This document shows, piece after piece, positions 31,136-44,096 of a stretch of 64,000 nt of DNA. The stretch is from Zhengitettix transpicula (taxonomy: Eukaryota > Arthropoda > Insecta > Orthoptera > Tetrigidae). The number at the start of each line of letters is the position of its first letter. The first letter of the stretch is position 1. The notes under the pieces are model-generated. The model had not been told where the DNA came from. It was given only the letters and a program-made list of their open reading frames with translations, and did not search any database. A program made the position numbers and the translations under genes. The stretch spans positions 7,383,001-7,447,000 of the forward strand of contig CM073593.1 of assembly GCA_037074705.1 (NCBI GenBank). Reading direction: 5' to 3'.

Positions 31136-33890
31136 GTGTCTTGTTAATTTTGTATGAACTCCAAAATCATATTTTAAATCCATAACAATAGTTACTAATC
31201 TACTGCACATTGTTATTGTAATAGCAGCTACCTGTAATTAAATATTGGTCGGAAAGTGGTTTAGGATGGCTGATAGTTTAATAGTTTCCATTGCCATTTG
31301 TTCGATATTAGCCGTCATTTATAATATGTGTGTCGAAATTACGCATTTTACACTTTTGTCTCCGATCTTTTGACTAGAGTTAATAAGTTTGAGCTAACAC
31401 ACTTAAATAAGACCCAATAAATTTACTGACTCCAAATCAATAAAATGCCGTTTACTATCTTAACCACGGCCAACCTTCAATTATAGTAAGCCAAACCGCT
31501 ACAATTATTCTGATTTCTGCAAGTTGAGTTCAGTTTTGGGTGTAAATAAGAAAATCTTACAACAGTCTTCATGGTCATGTTAAACAATGAGTTTTCTCAT
31601 ATTGACTGTATTCCATTCGAATTTAAGGTTTAATTTTCATCCTCAAAATAATAAGTATAATTGCTATGGTCACAGGATATTGGCACTTTTATTCCAAGAA
31701 ACATACAATTTTATGAGATAATTATGAAAGAATTTGAGTCTTTTCTATTTTTTGATTTAACAAATTACTATGACAACAGAATTTGCCTGTTAAATCACAG
31801 ACAGCAATTCATATATCCAAATATTTTTCTTGTATTTAAACTTTGTATAATTGAATATGGCTTAACCCTTTGAAGACAACGAGAGCAAAGGTTCAGAGAA
31901 GTTTGGCATTAAAGTATTTAATTACCTGACATTGGAGAACTCCCAGAGAATAGAATGCTAAAAATACTAAGAACATCCCATCTATATTGTGGACTATATT
32001 TGTCAATTTAAGCAACAAATCAATAAACTGCCAATTTGTATTATTTAAAAATGCTTAAATTGTAATACATCTGTAATAGAAACTTTTGAACTTGTATGAC
32101 GTTTCTTATTAACTAACGTTTTTGGCTATGAATATATTATTATATGTTCATGTTTTTAATTAAAAATATGATTGGCTGAAAACATTTATTGAATATATTT
32201 AGAAGCATAATACAACCCTTCTAACATAGCTAATGACAAATTAATTTCAATAAATAACAAAGTTATTCTTTTTAGATGCAGCTCACAAATTTGTGCATAT
32301 TCGTCCGACATTCAAGAAGTTTCCATATTATATGCCAAAGATGATATTACGTCTATTAAACGACTGAATTCCAATTGTTGCAATGCTTGTTGGTATATAG
32401 AGACATTTATTAATCCTTTTGCAGAATATATTGAAACAATTTATCTAATTATCAGATAGTATTTAGTTTAATATATATTGTACATTTTCAGGCCAAAATA
32501 TTTGAAACAACTGACCTAATAATCAGTTAATATCTACTTGCTTATATTTTACATTTCTGGGTAAAATGTTTTGTAATTAATGCTTAACTTATTTTCTCAT
32601 ATCAATTTTATTGGCATTATAAACATTATGTTTACACAGTAATGCCTGAATATTTTATTTAGTATGATTAGTTAATGAAACTTTGTTTTAATAATTGTTA
32701 CACTGCATCAAACAATCCTGGCCAATATATTTTCTTAAAATGACGGGATAACTTAAATTTTATCTTTCACTCATTGAGGAAAATATTCTTTTCTGTCTCC
32801 AGATTAAAATAAGGTTTACATGTCTCATTAAAGCCACAAATTGTAAATTGATAATTACATTTTACTATACTTAATTAAATTAATTTTCTCTAAATGGTTT
32901 GATGTACTCATCAGAAGAGAAAAATGAAAATATTTCTCGTAGAATTTGATAACTCAATGCATTGAACAGAAATTAAATCCCAAGTTCTGTACTTGTATTT
33001 TAGATACGTAAAGTAAAATAAATTATTATTTAGGTGTGAGTCTCTGTTTACACAATAAATGGTTGTCCATTCCTGAACTTCTCTATAACCATTCAAAGCA
33101 GGATGGCTGTTCAATTGTAAGTAATATTCCATATAAAAACCTGTGTTTACCAAAATATTTCTAAATGTGAAGATTTTTAGGTTTCATCTTTGGAAGACAT
33201 GGCTGCTCATTATATACTAAGCCAAGTATTTTATCGAGAAGAAGAAATGAAAGATGAGTTAGGTAAAATGTCAGTTTTTGATATACCTGACAAAACAGAT
33301 TTTGCAAGTATACTATGGAAGTCGGGTAATGCAGTAGGATTCTATTCAATAAAAGCTACAGGTTTAGTATATCACTGGTGTATATACTCATTCGAACATA
33401 TAACTATTTGAAATATAGTATGCATAACGTACAGTATGCCCAAACAGGTTCCCTAATAGCAGATACATTGGACAAATATGCCATGGTCACTTTAGACTCT
33501 GTATATATTGTGCCAGAGCATAGAAGGAAAGGCTATTGCACAAATATTCTTTACCACATAATTTCTTTGTATCCAAATCAATATATTGGTGTCAGCAAAC
33601 CAATATCACCTTCCATGCAGAAAGGTACATTTTTCATATTTTTATTACATACAATACAATAAATAAATTCTAATAAGATTTTACCAGATTTATAATGTAC
33701 CTATAAAGATAAATGTATTTACAAATTTACTTTGTTCCATGTTTCTGTTATAGTGCTTTACAAGTTTCTTTTAGAAAACATGACATTAAGGAAACAATTT
33801 TGGCAGATAGATGGAACTGGACAAGAAGGTAGCAGAAAATTAATTTGGTACTCAAAAAACCATAAAAAGAAAATGGAAGAGAAAACTTAG
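31098..33890 (+). CDS. FAM169-like (GNAT-fold) protein, six-exon model
   Basis: Model exons: 31098-31135, 32276-32392, 33041-33116, 33181-33361, 33448-33624, 33754-33890, giving 726 nt or 241 residues. The last three exons are firm. FASILWKSGNAVGFYSIKAT, LDSVYIVPEHRRKGYCTNIL and GVSKPISPSMQK follow FAM169A/B (soluble lamin-associated protein of 75 kDa) in order and spacing. RRKGYC sits where GNAT enzymes bind acetyl-CoA but lacks the second Gly of RxxGxG. Exon 3 gives LCLHNKWLSIPELL, matching the family's W-W-x-I-D region. The first exon is a phase-compatible guess starting at ATG 31098. The vertebrate long acidic C-terminal tail is absent. Role in the family is poorly known; enzymatic activity is not shown. 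Confidence 0.65.
32276..32392 (+). CDS. FAM169-like exon 2
   Basis: CSSQICAYSSDIQEVSILYA then KDDITS. Acceptor TTTTTAG; donor GTATAT at 32393. A weaker donor GTCTAT at 32351 keeps the same phase and would drop 14 codons. Confidence 0.55.
33041..33116 (+). CDS. FAM169-like exon 3
   Basis: LCLHNKWLSIPELLYNHSKQ and DGCSI, donor GTAAGT. The acceptor GTGTGAG|T fits the phase; the stronger-looking TATTTAG at 33033 does not. Confidence 0.6.
33181..33361 (+). CDS. FAM169-like exon 4
   Basis: VSSLEDMAAHYILSQVFYRE through ILWKSGNAVGFYSIKAT. Acceptor TTTTTAG, donor G|GTTTAG. Confidence 0.75.
33448..33624 (+). CDS. FAM169-like exon 5
   Basis: SLIADTLDKYAMVTLDSVYI, VPEHRRKGYCTNIL, GVSKPISPSMQK. Acceptor AAACAG, donor AAAG|GTACAT. 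Confidence 0.78.
33754..33890 (+). CDS. FAM169-like last exon
   Basis: VLYKFLLENMTLRKQFWQID and GTGQEGSRKLIWYSKNHKKK to TAG. FWQIDGTG matches the LLWEVEGVG motif of the family. Confidence 0.75.
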
Positions 33891-34469
33891 GAATTAAATC
33901 TATTTCACTATAATGCATTGTTTTAAATTGTTGTCATTTTTACGGCTTCTTGTTGTGAGCAAATAATCTTTCTCAAATAATATATTGATTCATTCATAAC
34001 AAAGGAAACACATTAATACTCAATAATTTGTAGAAAAATGATTGTATAAGTAAAAAATACATATCAATTCAAAATATTCATTCAATTGGCAAAATGCTAA
34101 GAATTTAGGTACCACTCCAGAATTATATCAGATATGCTTCATATTAAATCCAAAATGACAGCATTTAATGTACAGATACTATGAAGCTTGACAATAGCTA
34201 TGACCCGTTACTGTTACAATATCCCTTTCTGCTTTCCCATTGTCATTGCATTTTGCTTCTCTTTTGAGTTTTTCAACTGTATTGTGCGGTTGTGATACTC
34301 TTGGCTCATGTGTTTTTTTGACAGCTAAAGAAAGGAACAAAGTTTCCAGAAATGTTGTGTCATATTTATACCATCACTTCATTTTGTCTGTCATTTGGTT
34401 ATTTTATCTTATTATTATAATTCGTAAAATGTTTTATTTTTTCATTTCAAAATACATATACAATAAATA

Positions 34470-34990
34470 CAGGGTGTTGTAGTAACACTTTTAAAAATTT
34501 GCAAGCGAGTTCCTTGTACCAATACCTTAAAAAGGTCATATAAACATATGTCCCACAGTCCTTTATTTTCAAGTTTTGACACAAGATGAGAAAGTATTGT
34601 GAATATTATTAACTCTGAAACTCTTGACAGATATTAAAACTGGCCTCCACTTTCATTTGAAGGATCATGGACTTTCACACTTCATATATTGCCACATATT
34701 TGAATGTTATCAGGTGTACATGACTCGATAAATTGTTTCTGCATTAGGAAAGTACTGCACAAATGAAAAACTCCACAGATAAAAATCAATGACTGAGACT
34801 GTCTGGGAAAGATGCAGACTGTATAACTTATCTTTTCCCAGCTATCCACCTGTACAGCAAGTATTAGCCACTACATTTGGAAAAATGTGTTGGAGCCCAT
34901 CATGCATAAGCAAAGTGTTTTTCAATAGCTTTGGCACAACCTGTAGCACTCTTCTTAATGGACGATAGTGTACAATCCTGTACATTGAAT
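34470..34990. other. Spacer, possible transposon remnant
   Basis: ACAGGGTGTTGTAGTAACAC at 34470 looks like a common DNA-transposon or LTR terminus, but I find no matching end and no coding homology. Otherwise nothing recognised. Confidence 0.25.
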
Positions 34991-35139
34991 GTACTGTATT
35001 TAGACATTGTTAATGAAATAACTAACTAAAATTTTGAGCTTTTTGTTTATAATACAAATATTTATTTCAAGTTGTGAACAATATACACAAAAGATACAGG
35101 TTATGCTTGTAAACAAAGAATGCAAATGCTTAATTACAT

Positions 35140-35680
35140 GGGCGCCACCAGGCTTATTTTCGGGGAGGGGGTGCATCTGCACACTACAATTAACTAATAA
35201 GATATAATTTAATAGTGCATCGGTATAATTGTTAGTAGGTATATAAAATTGGTATGTTGTGTCAAATTCAAATCCCGCGGGTATTTGAATATGCGTCGCA
35301 ACGCCGGTTTTTGGAGGGGGAGGGGAAACTACCTATTCGCGATCGCGGCGGTTCACGCTGTTGTACTAATCTTTAAAATGACAATTACGCTCTTAAATGC
35401 CAGATTCTGCAACCCGCAGAAAAAGAATGGTTTTGTCATCAATGTACAATTTTTGGATGAGAAACTGAAACAAGGCATAACTCTTTAATTGTGAAAAATG
35501 AAGTTAAAGAAACTTTAAACAAAGTTAAAATTGATGATAAAAGGGTACTAAGTATCTGTGTAGATAATGTAGCGAACATGACATGTATAAACTGGGCGAT
35601 AATACAAATATTTCCCAGGATAAAGAAGATGTATACACTTTGTATCGAAGAAATGAATGTTAACATGTCGCACAACTAAT
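35140..35680 (+). pseudogene. hAT-like transposase remnant (DUF659-type)
   Basis: Left part TGGGCGCCACCAGGCTTATT then a G-rich run, as in many hAT termini. Coding remnants EVKETLNKVKIDDKRVLSIC and VDNVANMTCINWAIIQ recall the TDNasNM motif of DUF659 domains. Frames are interrupted. No right terminus found. Confidence 0.4.
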
Positions 35681-35699
35681 AAGGTTTAGGTTTCACGCT

Positions 35700-38600
35700 T
35701 TTAAATTGGCCATTTAAGATGGATTACAGAATAAACGAATAATAAAAATATTAGGAAAAATCATTTTATTTATTAAAGTCAACTAATAATACATTGTAGT
35801 TTTTGAAAATTATTTAAATTCTATTGTACTTTTTAAATTAATTGTTTGTAAATTTTCTTAATATATTAATTATAAATAAAAAATTATATTTACTTATATA
35901 TGAAAGAAAAAATTCATATATTTTTTAATTTTAATTCATGTATATTTTGAGCGAAGCTGGAGCAAATCCTTTTTTGCCAGAGCGAAGCAACTTAAAAAGT
36001 AGTCGCTCCAAAGCCCTGCCATTTACACTCAAAACAAAATATTGTATGCTGGTAATATAAATTTTGGATATATATAGTCTATCATTTCATCTCTGTGAAA
36101 TCGATTTCTTTTAAAATTTATTGTTTATAGTCGCGTCAACATAAAAGTCATTGGCGACTTAACATATCTACTATATGAAATTATTACAATTAGTTCATAT
36201 TTACTATACAGTATCAGATTCATTGTCTATTTAGATTATATATTGGAGGACGGTTTCCTTGCTAAACTTTAGTAGGCTGCTGAGGTACATATCTCCCTTC
36301 TGAATTGTGGCTCCTCTAGTCCTGTCGTGCTTTGGGCAGTCGTAGAGGACATCTGGATCGTCTGGGCAGCTCTTCATAAGTCACATGTAGGTTGCGGTGA
36401 TATAGAGAATAGAAAGGAGTGCGCGAGGTTAGAATGGAGAGTTCTTAACCTAGAAACAACCATCTGCTGTCTCTGTGACAGATTGCTAGCGTAGGATATT
36501 TCCTTGAAGTTGTCTACTTCCTTGTGAAAAATCCCTTCATTCCTTTCTCTTATACACAAATCTTCATTTTTTTAGCCACGGCTGAAAATATACAGAAACT
36601 TTACGGAGATTAGTTACATAATTTTATTGTCGAGGCTACCACTTGGTACGAGATGTTGAAGACAGATGAAGCGTGATTGCTCAAGCCACTCCATTTTACC
36701 CAGCAGTATGTGAGGCAATCACATGTAGCATTTAACATACATTTTGTACGTAACGACGTACGTGGAATCGGTCAACGATGGGAGACGCGAGGTTAAGTGG
36801 CCTGTGCAGTGTTCACAGGAAAGAGTAGAGGACGCTGAATTCATTGATAAGGTGATGAACAAATTTGGCCACCAATCTCGATGCCTTAAGTTTTAATTCA
36901 GTGACTTAAATAAAAATTTATTTCTTAATCTTTTTTTGTGCATTTACTTTGGACCTGTGCTCAATTATGTATTGACTTCAAATTAAGCAACAGGGGCAAA
37001 ATATTTGATAAAAATAAACATTTTGAAATGTTTCACAAGTGATCAAATGTTTATTTACTCTATATGCTTTAGTAACACCAGGACAGTGTTAAGTCGACTC
37101 AAAGGCCGACAATTTTTTCATGTTTTGAAATTTTCACCTGCGCCTAAAGGGGAGGTAGTTTTGCCTTTCATCTGCATTGTTTTTCCCAGGGATTTTAAGA
37201 ATATATGTACTTAGTAGTAGTCTATGCTCATCCATAAACATTTATTTTCAGATTAATCTCTTAGTTAACGCTTTATTTAACCAACAAAGAAAGCACATTA
37301 TTTAAAAAATTCATGAACCCTACCTATTCCGACGAAATATTAATTTCATCATTAATTGAGTCAAGTTTATAGAGACACTTCTCCCAGTACATTGGAATAG
37401 CCTAAACCACTCTCCAAACCTAATGGGTTAAATAAAATACTTGTAATTTAAATTACTCATACACCTGCTACGTAAAAAAAACAAATGATATTGTTATCCT
37501 AAGAGAGAAAAATTACACTCTGTATCTAAGAAATATTCTGGCACCTTAAAACAATCGTAAATATACACCGTATATTGTGAGTTTCAAAATCGCTTCCAGG
37601 GACTAAATATTATTACAGGTAACCTAGAAGAGTAAAATTACTTTCGTTACTTTAAGAGTGTCTGAAATAATCCATGAGAAGGATTCGAAAATAATTTTTG
37701 TATTCTGCAATCTACAGTCGAAAAATGTCAAAAGTACTTTCAATACCTTAATAACTTGAAATATAATCCCGATTTCCTACTGTAGTCAAGAATTAATTTA
37801 ACCTAAATCTAACTGTTCCTAGTTCTGTACATACTTTCGAGCAATAGTGAATTAATTCAACAGTTATAAAATACATTGAATTTAATTGCATCAGCGTCAA
37901 CAAAGAGATTTCGCTGAATTTCTTTTTAAATATACTCATTGAGTACTCCGGTATATAATTGTCCTTCAGTCTTCAGACATTACGAAAGATTAAATTGATG
38001 AAATTCCTAAGAAAATAATCGCCATTTTGGAGTCACTAATATGGCATGAAATTAACTTACATTTTCCGGTAGGATCATAAAATATTTCGTATTGTTTTTT
38101 ATTATCATACGATAGAGTTTTGCCGGATATTATACTTTTTATTCGATGCAATCTGTCAACGCGATTAAAATTGTATAAAGATTAACGTAAATACATACAT
38201 ACATCCTTGTGTATTATGTAGATTATGATATTCGCTAGAAAATTTCTTTTTTCTTTATTATATTTTTGTTTTAATTTAAACTATCTCTACTTCACATTTA
38301 ATTCCAGTCTTATTTTTCCCTCACCTTTTATTATATTGCTAGTTACAAAGACAAATTCTGTACAGATTTATGTTTATGGTGACTTTACACTGTGTTCAAT
38401 GTTACTTTTATCTATGTGTTATATATGAGAATTATATAAGAATTAAGATATTTTATGTGTTATAAAATGAGCCAATGAGTTAAACTGTGAAAGTTTGGAC
38501 CAGCGATGTATATTTATGAAACACATTGCTTTGGATTGTAATGCATTGTTATCTTTGGCCGTCTGTGTAATATTGATAAACTTTGGTTGTTATGATTCAG

Positions 38601-38700
38601 TGATGGTGAAGCTAATTCATTGAAATTGTATTGGAATTAATTAACTGTATGGATTCACTTTATTGCCTGAAACTGTGACTTATATACTTTGTGAGATCGT
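35700..38700. other. Intergenic before ZMAT2, no recognised genes
   Basis: AT-rich. Short frames (36374-36559 minus, 37005-37214, 38225-38428) carry no family motif. The ZMAT2 promoter should lie at its right end, but no TATA box or initiator stands out. Confidence 0.45.
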
Positions 38701-38704
38701 GACA

Positions 38705-38719
38705 ATGGCGGGGAAAGAG
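38705..38719 (+). CDS. ZMAT2: ZMAT2 exon 1 (start codon)
   Basis: ATGGCGGGGAAAGAG, five codons (MAGKE), with donor GTATTT. It joins in phase 0 to RPEDHRRKW in the next exon, where family homology begins. Confidence 0.85.
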
Positions 38720-41700
38720 GTATTTGTTGTTACATTATTGTTGTTGAATAATTTCATTATGTTATTAAATTTTATATTTCATGGATTTTTTGTTTATAAA
38801 TATTTTCGGTTTCCCAATTGGATTTATTCAACATAATTCATTTTTTAAAACCATAGGAAAATTTGGCAATGTCACAGTTCAATAATTTTTAACACGAATA
38901 AGAGGCAAAGCTAACTCTAGACACGAAAATAATACAGACATTTAACTCTTGTAGCAAATAGTTAACATATTGTAATGTCTCAAGATTACGTGTTGAAATT
39001 TGTATGTAACATGTAAACATCCCCCCCCCCTCTCTCTCTCAATGGTTTAAATGCTAATTTTCTAATCAAATGGATTGCATTTATAGAGTTAGGTATATTA
39101 AATCCTTAATAGTGAAACTTATTCTGACAAGAGAGAATTTCATATTCTGTACCTTCATCCTAAGCTGGTTAAAGTTAATAAATGTTATTGTGAGTGTAGG
39201 AGTTATTGTTATCCTTTGTCTTTTGGGCCTGTTTAAAGAGACCTGAAGATCATCGGCGCAAGTGGGATCGGGATGAATATGAACGGTTGGCAGTTGAGAG
39301 AATACAGGAAGAATTGGAAGCACAGGAAAAAGCAAAACAGAAACAACCTCCTGTAAAACGAGACCTTCTACGGCAACGTGACTATCGTGTTGATCTTGAA
39401 TCAAAATTGGGCAAAAGTGTGGTTATTACAAAAAATACACCCTCTTCACAGACAGGAGGGTAAGTTTTTAAAATTTATTATGTATAACAAATCATTACAT
39501 ATTATAAATAATCATGCCATTTATCTTTGTTAGGTACTACTGCAATGTGTGTGATTGTGTTGTAAAGGACTCAATTAACTTTTTGGATCACATTAATGGA
39601 AAAAAACGTAAGTTAATATTTTTAAACTTCAGAATGTCTGGATTGAGTTATTGTTTGGGGTTTCATGATATGTGAAACAGAAGTCTTTATTATTTCATAA
39701 TAATTTTTTTCCTTAGTAATTGTAAGTAATTTCTCGTCAAGATAGCATATAGTTGAGCATTTACCCATAAATATTTATAGTTTATTTCAAAGTGCTCAAT
39801 TAAAACCATTTAATTTTTATTTAAATAATTTTATCCTTAAGCTTCGTAAACTGAAATTGAGTATATAACATAGAAATAATTTCAATGAACTGAAGTATCT
39901 TACAAATATATATACAATGTTCTTCATTTTATATATCCATACAAATTTAACTTGTGCTGAATGGTTTTAACATAACTGTAACATTTGTTACTGGTTAACA
40001 TACAAATTTTGATGTAGAACTCTCAGAAAAAGTTGGTATATATTTGTTATACTGTAATGGACGAAGAAACAAACATATTTGGAACACTATGCAACTGTTA
40101 ATCAAAAAGATAGCCAAATACAGTCAAAATAAGTGATATTATAAATACCACATATATGTTTTTGTATTATCACTTATTTTGTCTGTATTTATTATTAATT
40201 TTCAATCAGATGTAATTTTTTTCATTTCAGCTATGAAATTATTGTATTTTGGGCAGAAGTAAATAATTGGATATGTGGCACCATTATCCAATAACTAAGC
40301 CTAACAAATTCAATCTATTTCAGAAGTTTGAATCTTGAGGCTGAAAGTGTTTGGAAATTGGGACCAAAATTAGTGTCAATTTGCTGGTGTTTATTTGCAA
40401 TTTTATTATCTATATTGAAAACAGTTTATTCGTGTAAAAATTTTATTACCATCTATATTGAAAACATTTTATTCATGTAAAGTTATTTTTAAGACAAATC
40501 ATTTGACTACATAATATTATTATAACACAAGAAATTAACGACCTGAAGAACAGAAATTAATTTTAAACATTATAGTTTAAAAGTGAGTAGAGATTTTGAT
40601 CAGCTATTGTGAACCTTGTCAGTATTATCACCAGGCTGCCAAAAATCTGTCTCTAGTATTGACAAGGATCACAATAGTTGATCAAGATGTCTACTCAATT
40701 TAAATTATATTGTTCAAATTAATTTCTGGTATATGGTTTATTAATTTCTTGTGTGAATATCATTAGACTTTAATCAATTTAACATCCTTAATACCTAATT
40801 GTAAACATTTTAATAGCCATTTGTATTCTTCACAACAAACTAATCAAATTAATAATAAAGATTCACTATTATGATTAAGTTTTGTCCTTCTTGGCATTAG
40901 GGGTAGAGTTGAGAAGGGTGAAATATTTTTCATATTAGTGTTAAATCCATTGTGTTTGGTGTAGCTGAGATGACCATTGTGCTGTCAATACAATTTAATT
41001 CATGTGTGTGGTAGGTTAAGATGGAGTTAATTATATGATATTTAAAATGGAGATTAGAGAATTAAGTTATTTCCCTAGCATTGCTGGACAATCTGATAGT
41101 ATTTAATAAAAATATTATTTTTGTTATTCAATTTAACTTCTATATTTGTTTTATGTTCTATAGATCAAAGGAATTTAGGTATGACAATGCGTGTTGAAAG
41201 GTCTTCACTTGATCAGGTTAAAAAACGTTTTGACATGAATAAGAGAAAGTTAGAAGAAAAAAAGAAGGATTATGATATAGAGCAGAGAATGAAGGAAATG
41301 CGAGAAGAGGTAAGTTTATAATTATAACAGTATGGAAGATGTCAATTTAATTTAATGTGGCAAAATTATACTCCGATATGAATATTTGTTAGGAGCAATG
41401 CTATTTTCTGAAGTAGAATAAAAGAATAAACTGCATAAATAGAATAAACAATGTGAAAAACATGAAATAATTTAATACAATATTTTGTTTTATATTTTCA
41501 ACTGACTATTTTCATTTTGTACACTTGTGTTCTAAGAATAATAGTATACAAGAGAAGATTTTAGGTATTTTTTCAGAATTTCTAAATACTATTTGTAATT
41601 TTGTAAAATATCACACATTCCATAAGCACTTATTGGCTGAAATAATCTCATATATAAAAATATTATTGTGTGTGGCTGAAGTTATTAGTATTCTTCAAAA

Positions 41701-42854
41701 AATAAATTCTTTTCTGTGGACGAAGGTGAAAATTTTCATGTTTTTATCATCATTAAAAATTGAAATAATTTATATAATAGTATTTATTGGTTTATGCAAT
41801 ATGCTTATTAATTTCTGTTTAAGATATAAAAGTATTGAAAATATGTGGGTACGACGTATTAATTTCCACCAAGAAATTGTTTTTCTTTTTATTTATTGAC
41901 TATAAAGTCAGTTCAAGTCAGTCAGTGAGTATGCAACATTAGTCATCATCTGAGTTGTGGTTTTGTAGAGCTTGTCTGCAAGAGAGATTAATAAGAAATG
42001 TATGTTTAATTCTATGTGCTGATGTTGACTGTTTGGTGCTAAGCCATTGACAACTTAGTTTGAGACATCATTTCCGTCACGATATTGACTGTCACATGAA
42101 AAGATTTGATATAAATATTAATAGTATTAGTCTTAGAACAATAGTAAAAGGTCTAGGTTATTCCTATATTGGTTAAAGTTTTCTCTGGATTTCAACGACG
42201 TTATCTGGTTTGAATCCTGAGATAACTTTATTCAGCAGTTAAATTGGGAAAACCTACGTTCCCTAATATTTCTATATTAGTGGAGATGCAAATGAAAAAT
42301 CTGTTATACTTATGCACCAAGTTATTAATTTTTCCAGTAAACCTTTGTATGTCAGTTGGCATATTTAGAAATATGAGCCTCAAGAGAAATGTGTCGATGT
42401 CACAGTACATAACAAGGACCAGAAGTCACAATGCTATCTACTTGTTGACTTAAACATGCTCTCTCTCGGTATTAATTGCAAGATTCGTTATGCTCTCTCA
42501 CAGACGAACACTGAAGTTATGTCTAAATTGGTGTACTTTATCATTGAGAGATTTTTTAAAAAAATCATCAAAATCTGAAACAACTATATACACTGTATAT
42601 TACAGTTTCACCTCTAGTGCACTTATCTTTACGTTTTGTAATTTTAAAGTGTGAATTAAGCAATTGTTTCAATGCAATTTGTAGTTTCATTTCTTAATTT
42701 TTATTATTGTTATTAGGAGGAGAAATTGAAAGAATATAGGAAAGAGAAACGAAGGGAAAAAAGACGAAAACTTGAAGATGATGTAACAGAAGCCCCTGAA
42801 TCAGAACTGGCATCCATAATGGGTTTCTCTGGTTTTGGTTCATCAAAGAAATGA
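38705..42854 (+). CDS. ZMAT2: ZMAT2 (Snu23 homologue), zinc finger matrin-type protein 2, five exons
   Basis: Complete gene of 594 coding nt, 197 residues against 199 in human. Exons 38705-38719, 39239-39459, 39534-39607, 41164-41309 and 42717-42854 join in frame. Protein: [20 protein letters not shown] at the N-terminus, a U1-type C2H2 zinc finger around residues 78-101 (YYCNVCDC ... HINGKKH), a charged helical region, and the conserved end [14 protein letters not shown]. It is a component of the U4/U6.U5 tri-snRNP and B complex of the spliceosome. The tiny 15-nt first exon is supported by a kept phase and a perfect GTATTT donor. Poly(A) signal AATAAA at 42920-42925. Very high conservation, so surely functional. 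Confidence 0.96.
39239..39459 (+). CDS. ZMAT2: ZMAT2 exon 2
   Basis: [20 protein letters not shown] through [20 protein letters not shown]. Acceptor TTTAAAG, donor GG|GTAAGT. Confidence 0.95.
39534..39607 (+). CDS. ZMAT2: ZMAT2 exon 3 (zinc finger)
   Basis: [20 protein letters not shown] and NGKK: both Cys and the first His of the C2H2 finger. The second His codon is split with exon 4. Confidence 0.95.
41164..41309 (+). CDS. ZMAT2: ZMAT2 exon 4
   Basis: Completes the His and gives [20 protein letters not shown] and [20 protein letters not shown]. Donor GTAAGT. Confidence 0.95.
42717..42854 (+). CDS. ZMAT2: ZMAT2 exon 5 (stop)
   Basis: [20 protein letters not shown] and the conserved [18 protein letters not shown], then TGA. 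Confidence 0.95.
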   Translation, partial: EEKLKEYRKEKRREKRRKLEDDVTEAPESELASIMGFSGFGSSKK

Positions 42855-44096
42855 CTTATTTTGTATAAATTATTTATTAAGTTTTTTACAGATGAATATT
42901 ATTTAGTAGTGTAAAATGCAATAAACTATTCAATATGAAAGTGAATGTTATGTTCTATATATCATGTTTTAACCCTTTATGATGCAAAAGTGATTAAGGC
43001 TTTGAAAAAATTTCTTGTTCATATAATTATATAAATCAATGATTTATTTTATGAAATAAGTGAGTTGTATAAAGATAAAGAATCTGCAAATGAACTGGAG
43101 CTGGAGAGGTAAACAAGCTGCGCAGTAAAGGGAGGGAGAAGGTGGAGGGGAGCATTGTAATCAACCTCTACTGTTCTTAAAAACATTCATTATATTCTTA
43201 TGAACAGGATAAACAGATAGCAGCAAAAGATTTTTATCAGATAATGTATTCATATTTCACTTTCATGTTTTTTTAGTGCACAACTTATCTTGAACTGAAC
43301 ACAATATATTTCCTTTGTCAGTGTTTTGAGAATGGTTGTTACTGTACAACATTGCTGAAACAAGGCTCTTGCTAAACTGAGATCCAGCCTTACTGTGACA
43401 CGTCTTGCTATACCTTGCAAGTTATATGTACTGTGTGTTATATCCGTGTTCTGAAAAAATAGTTGGTCTGCGTTTGCAGAATTGCTATGCTGGTGTAAAT
43501 CCATCTTGGGGAGGGTTGCACGATGCCCTAATTATGCCCGCAAAGTTACCAACACTTTGACCTGGCACGTAATATGCTAAATTTCTAATTTTGTCTACAT
43601 AATTTCCAATAGTGTCTAATACAAATGCAGCAGAATAATTTAGCATTTCTAACCCGAAAGTATTTTTCTCGATAAATATTTTAAATAAAGTTAATTTTTG
43701 AACAAGCCACTGAACAGTTCTGTATTCAGGGTTGTACAGTAGATTTTCGCACTGTGATATCTCTTAAATTTTGTTTTCTTTAATAAACTGTATATTGTGA
43801 ATTTTTTTTTATTTTACCAAAAATGAATGATTATTATGAATGTTTTGAAAATATAAACTATTACAAAATAAGATTTATAACTAGTGAATAGTTTGAAATT
43901 TCTTTGGTTGCGTCACCTAATGGGGCTGTGCTCTGTGTCGTAGAACGGGGGTTCTTCTGTTTCCTTGTGCTTTCGGCATAGTGTACACAAGTGTAGCAGT
44001 TTTTTTAGCTTTATGGGTGGCATAGTTGTGACTAAATCACCGAATCCTGTGCTGTAATGATTAGCACTGACACAAAAATTGTGGATCTTTTTGTAG

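Noticed and set aside
39019..39042. C-rich/CT-rich tract as a splicing regulatory element of ZMAT2
   Set aside because: A simple (C)n(TC)n run 200 bases before the acceptor; nothing in the sequence ties it to splicing.
41525..41899. 124-codon open frame in the last ZMAT2 intron
   Set aside because: AT-rich, Ile/Lys/Phe-biased composition, no domain; it is what chance gives in this base composition.
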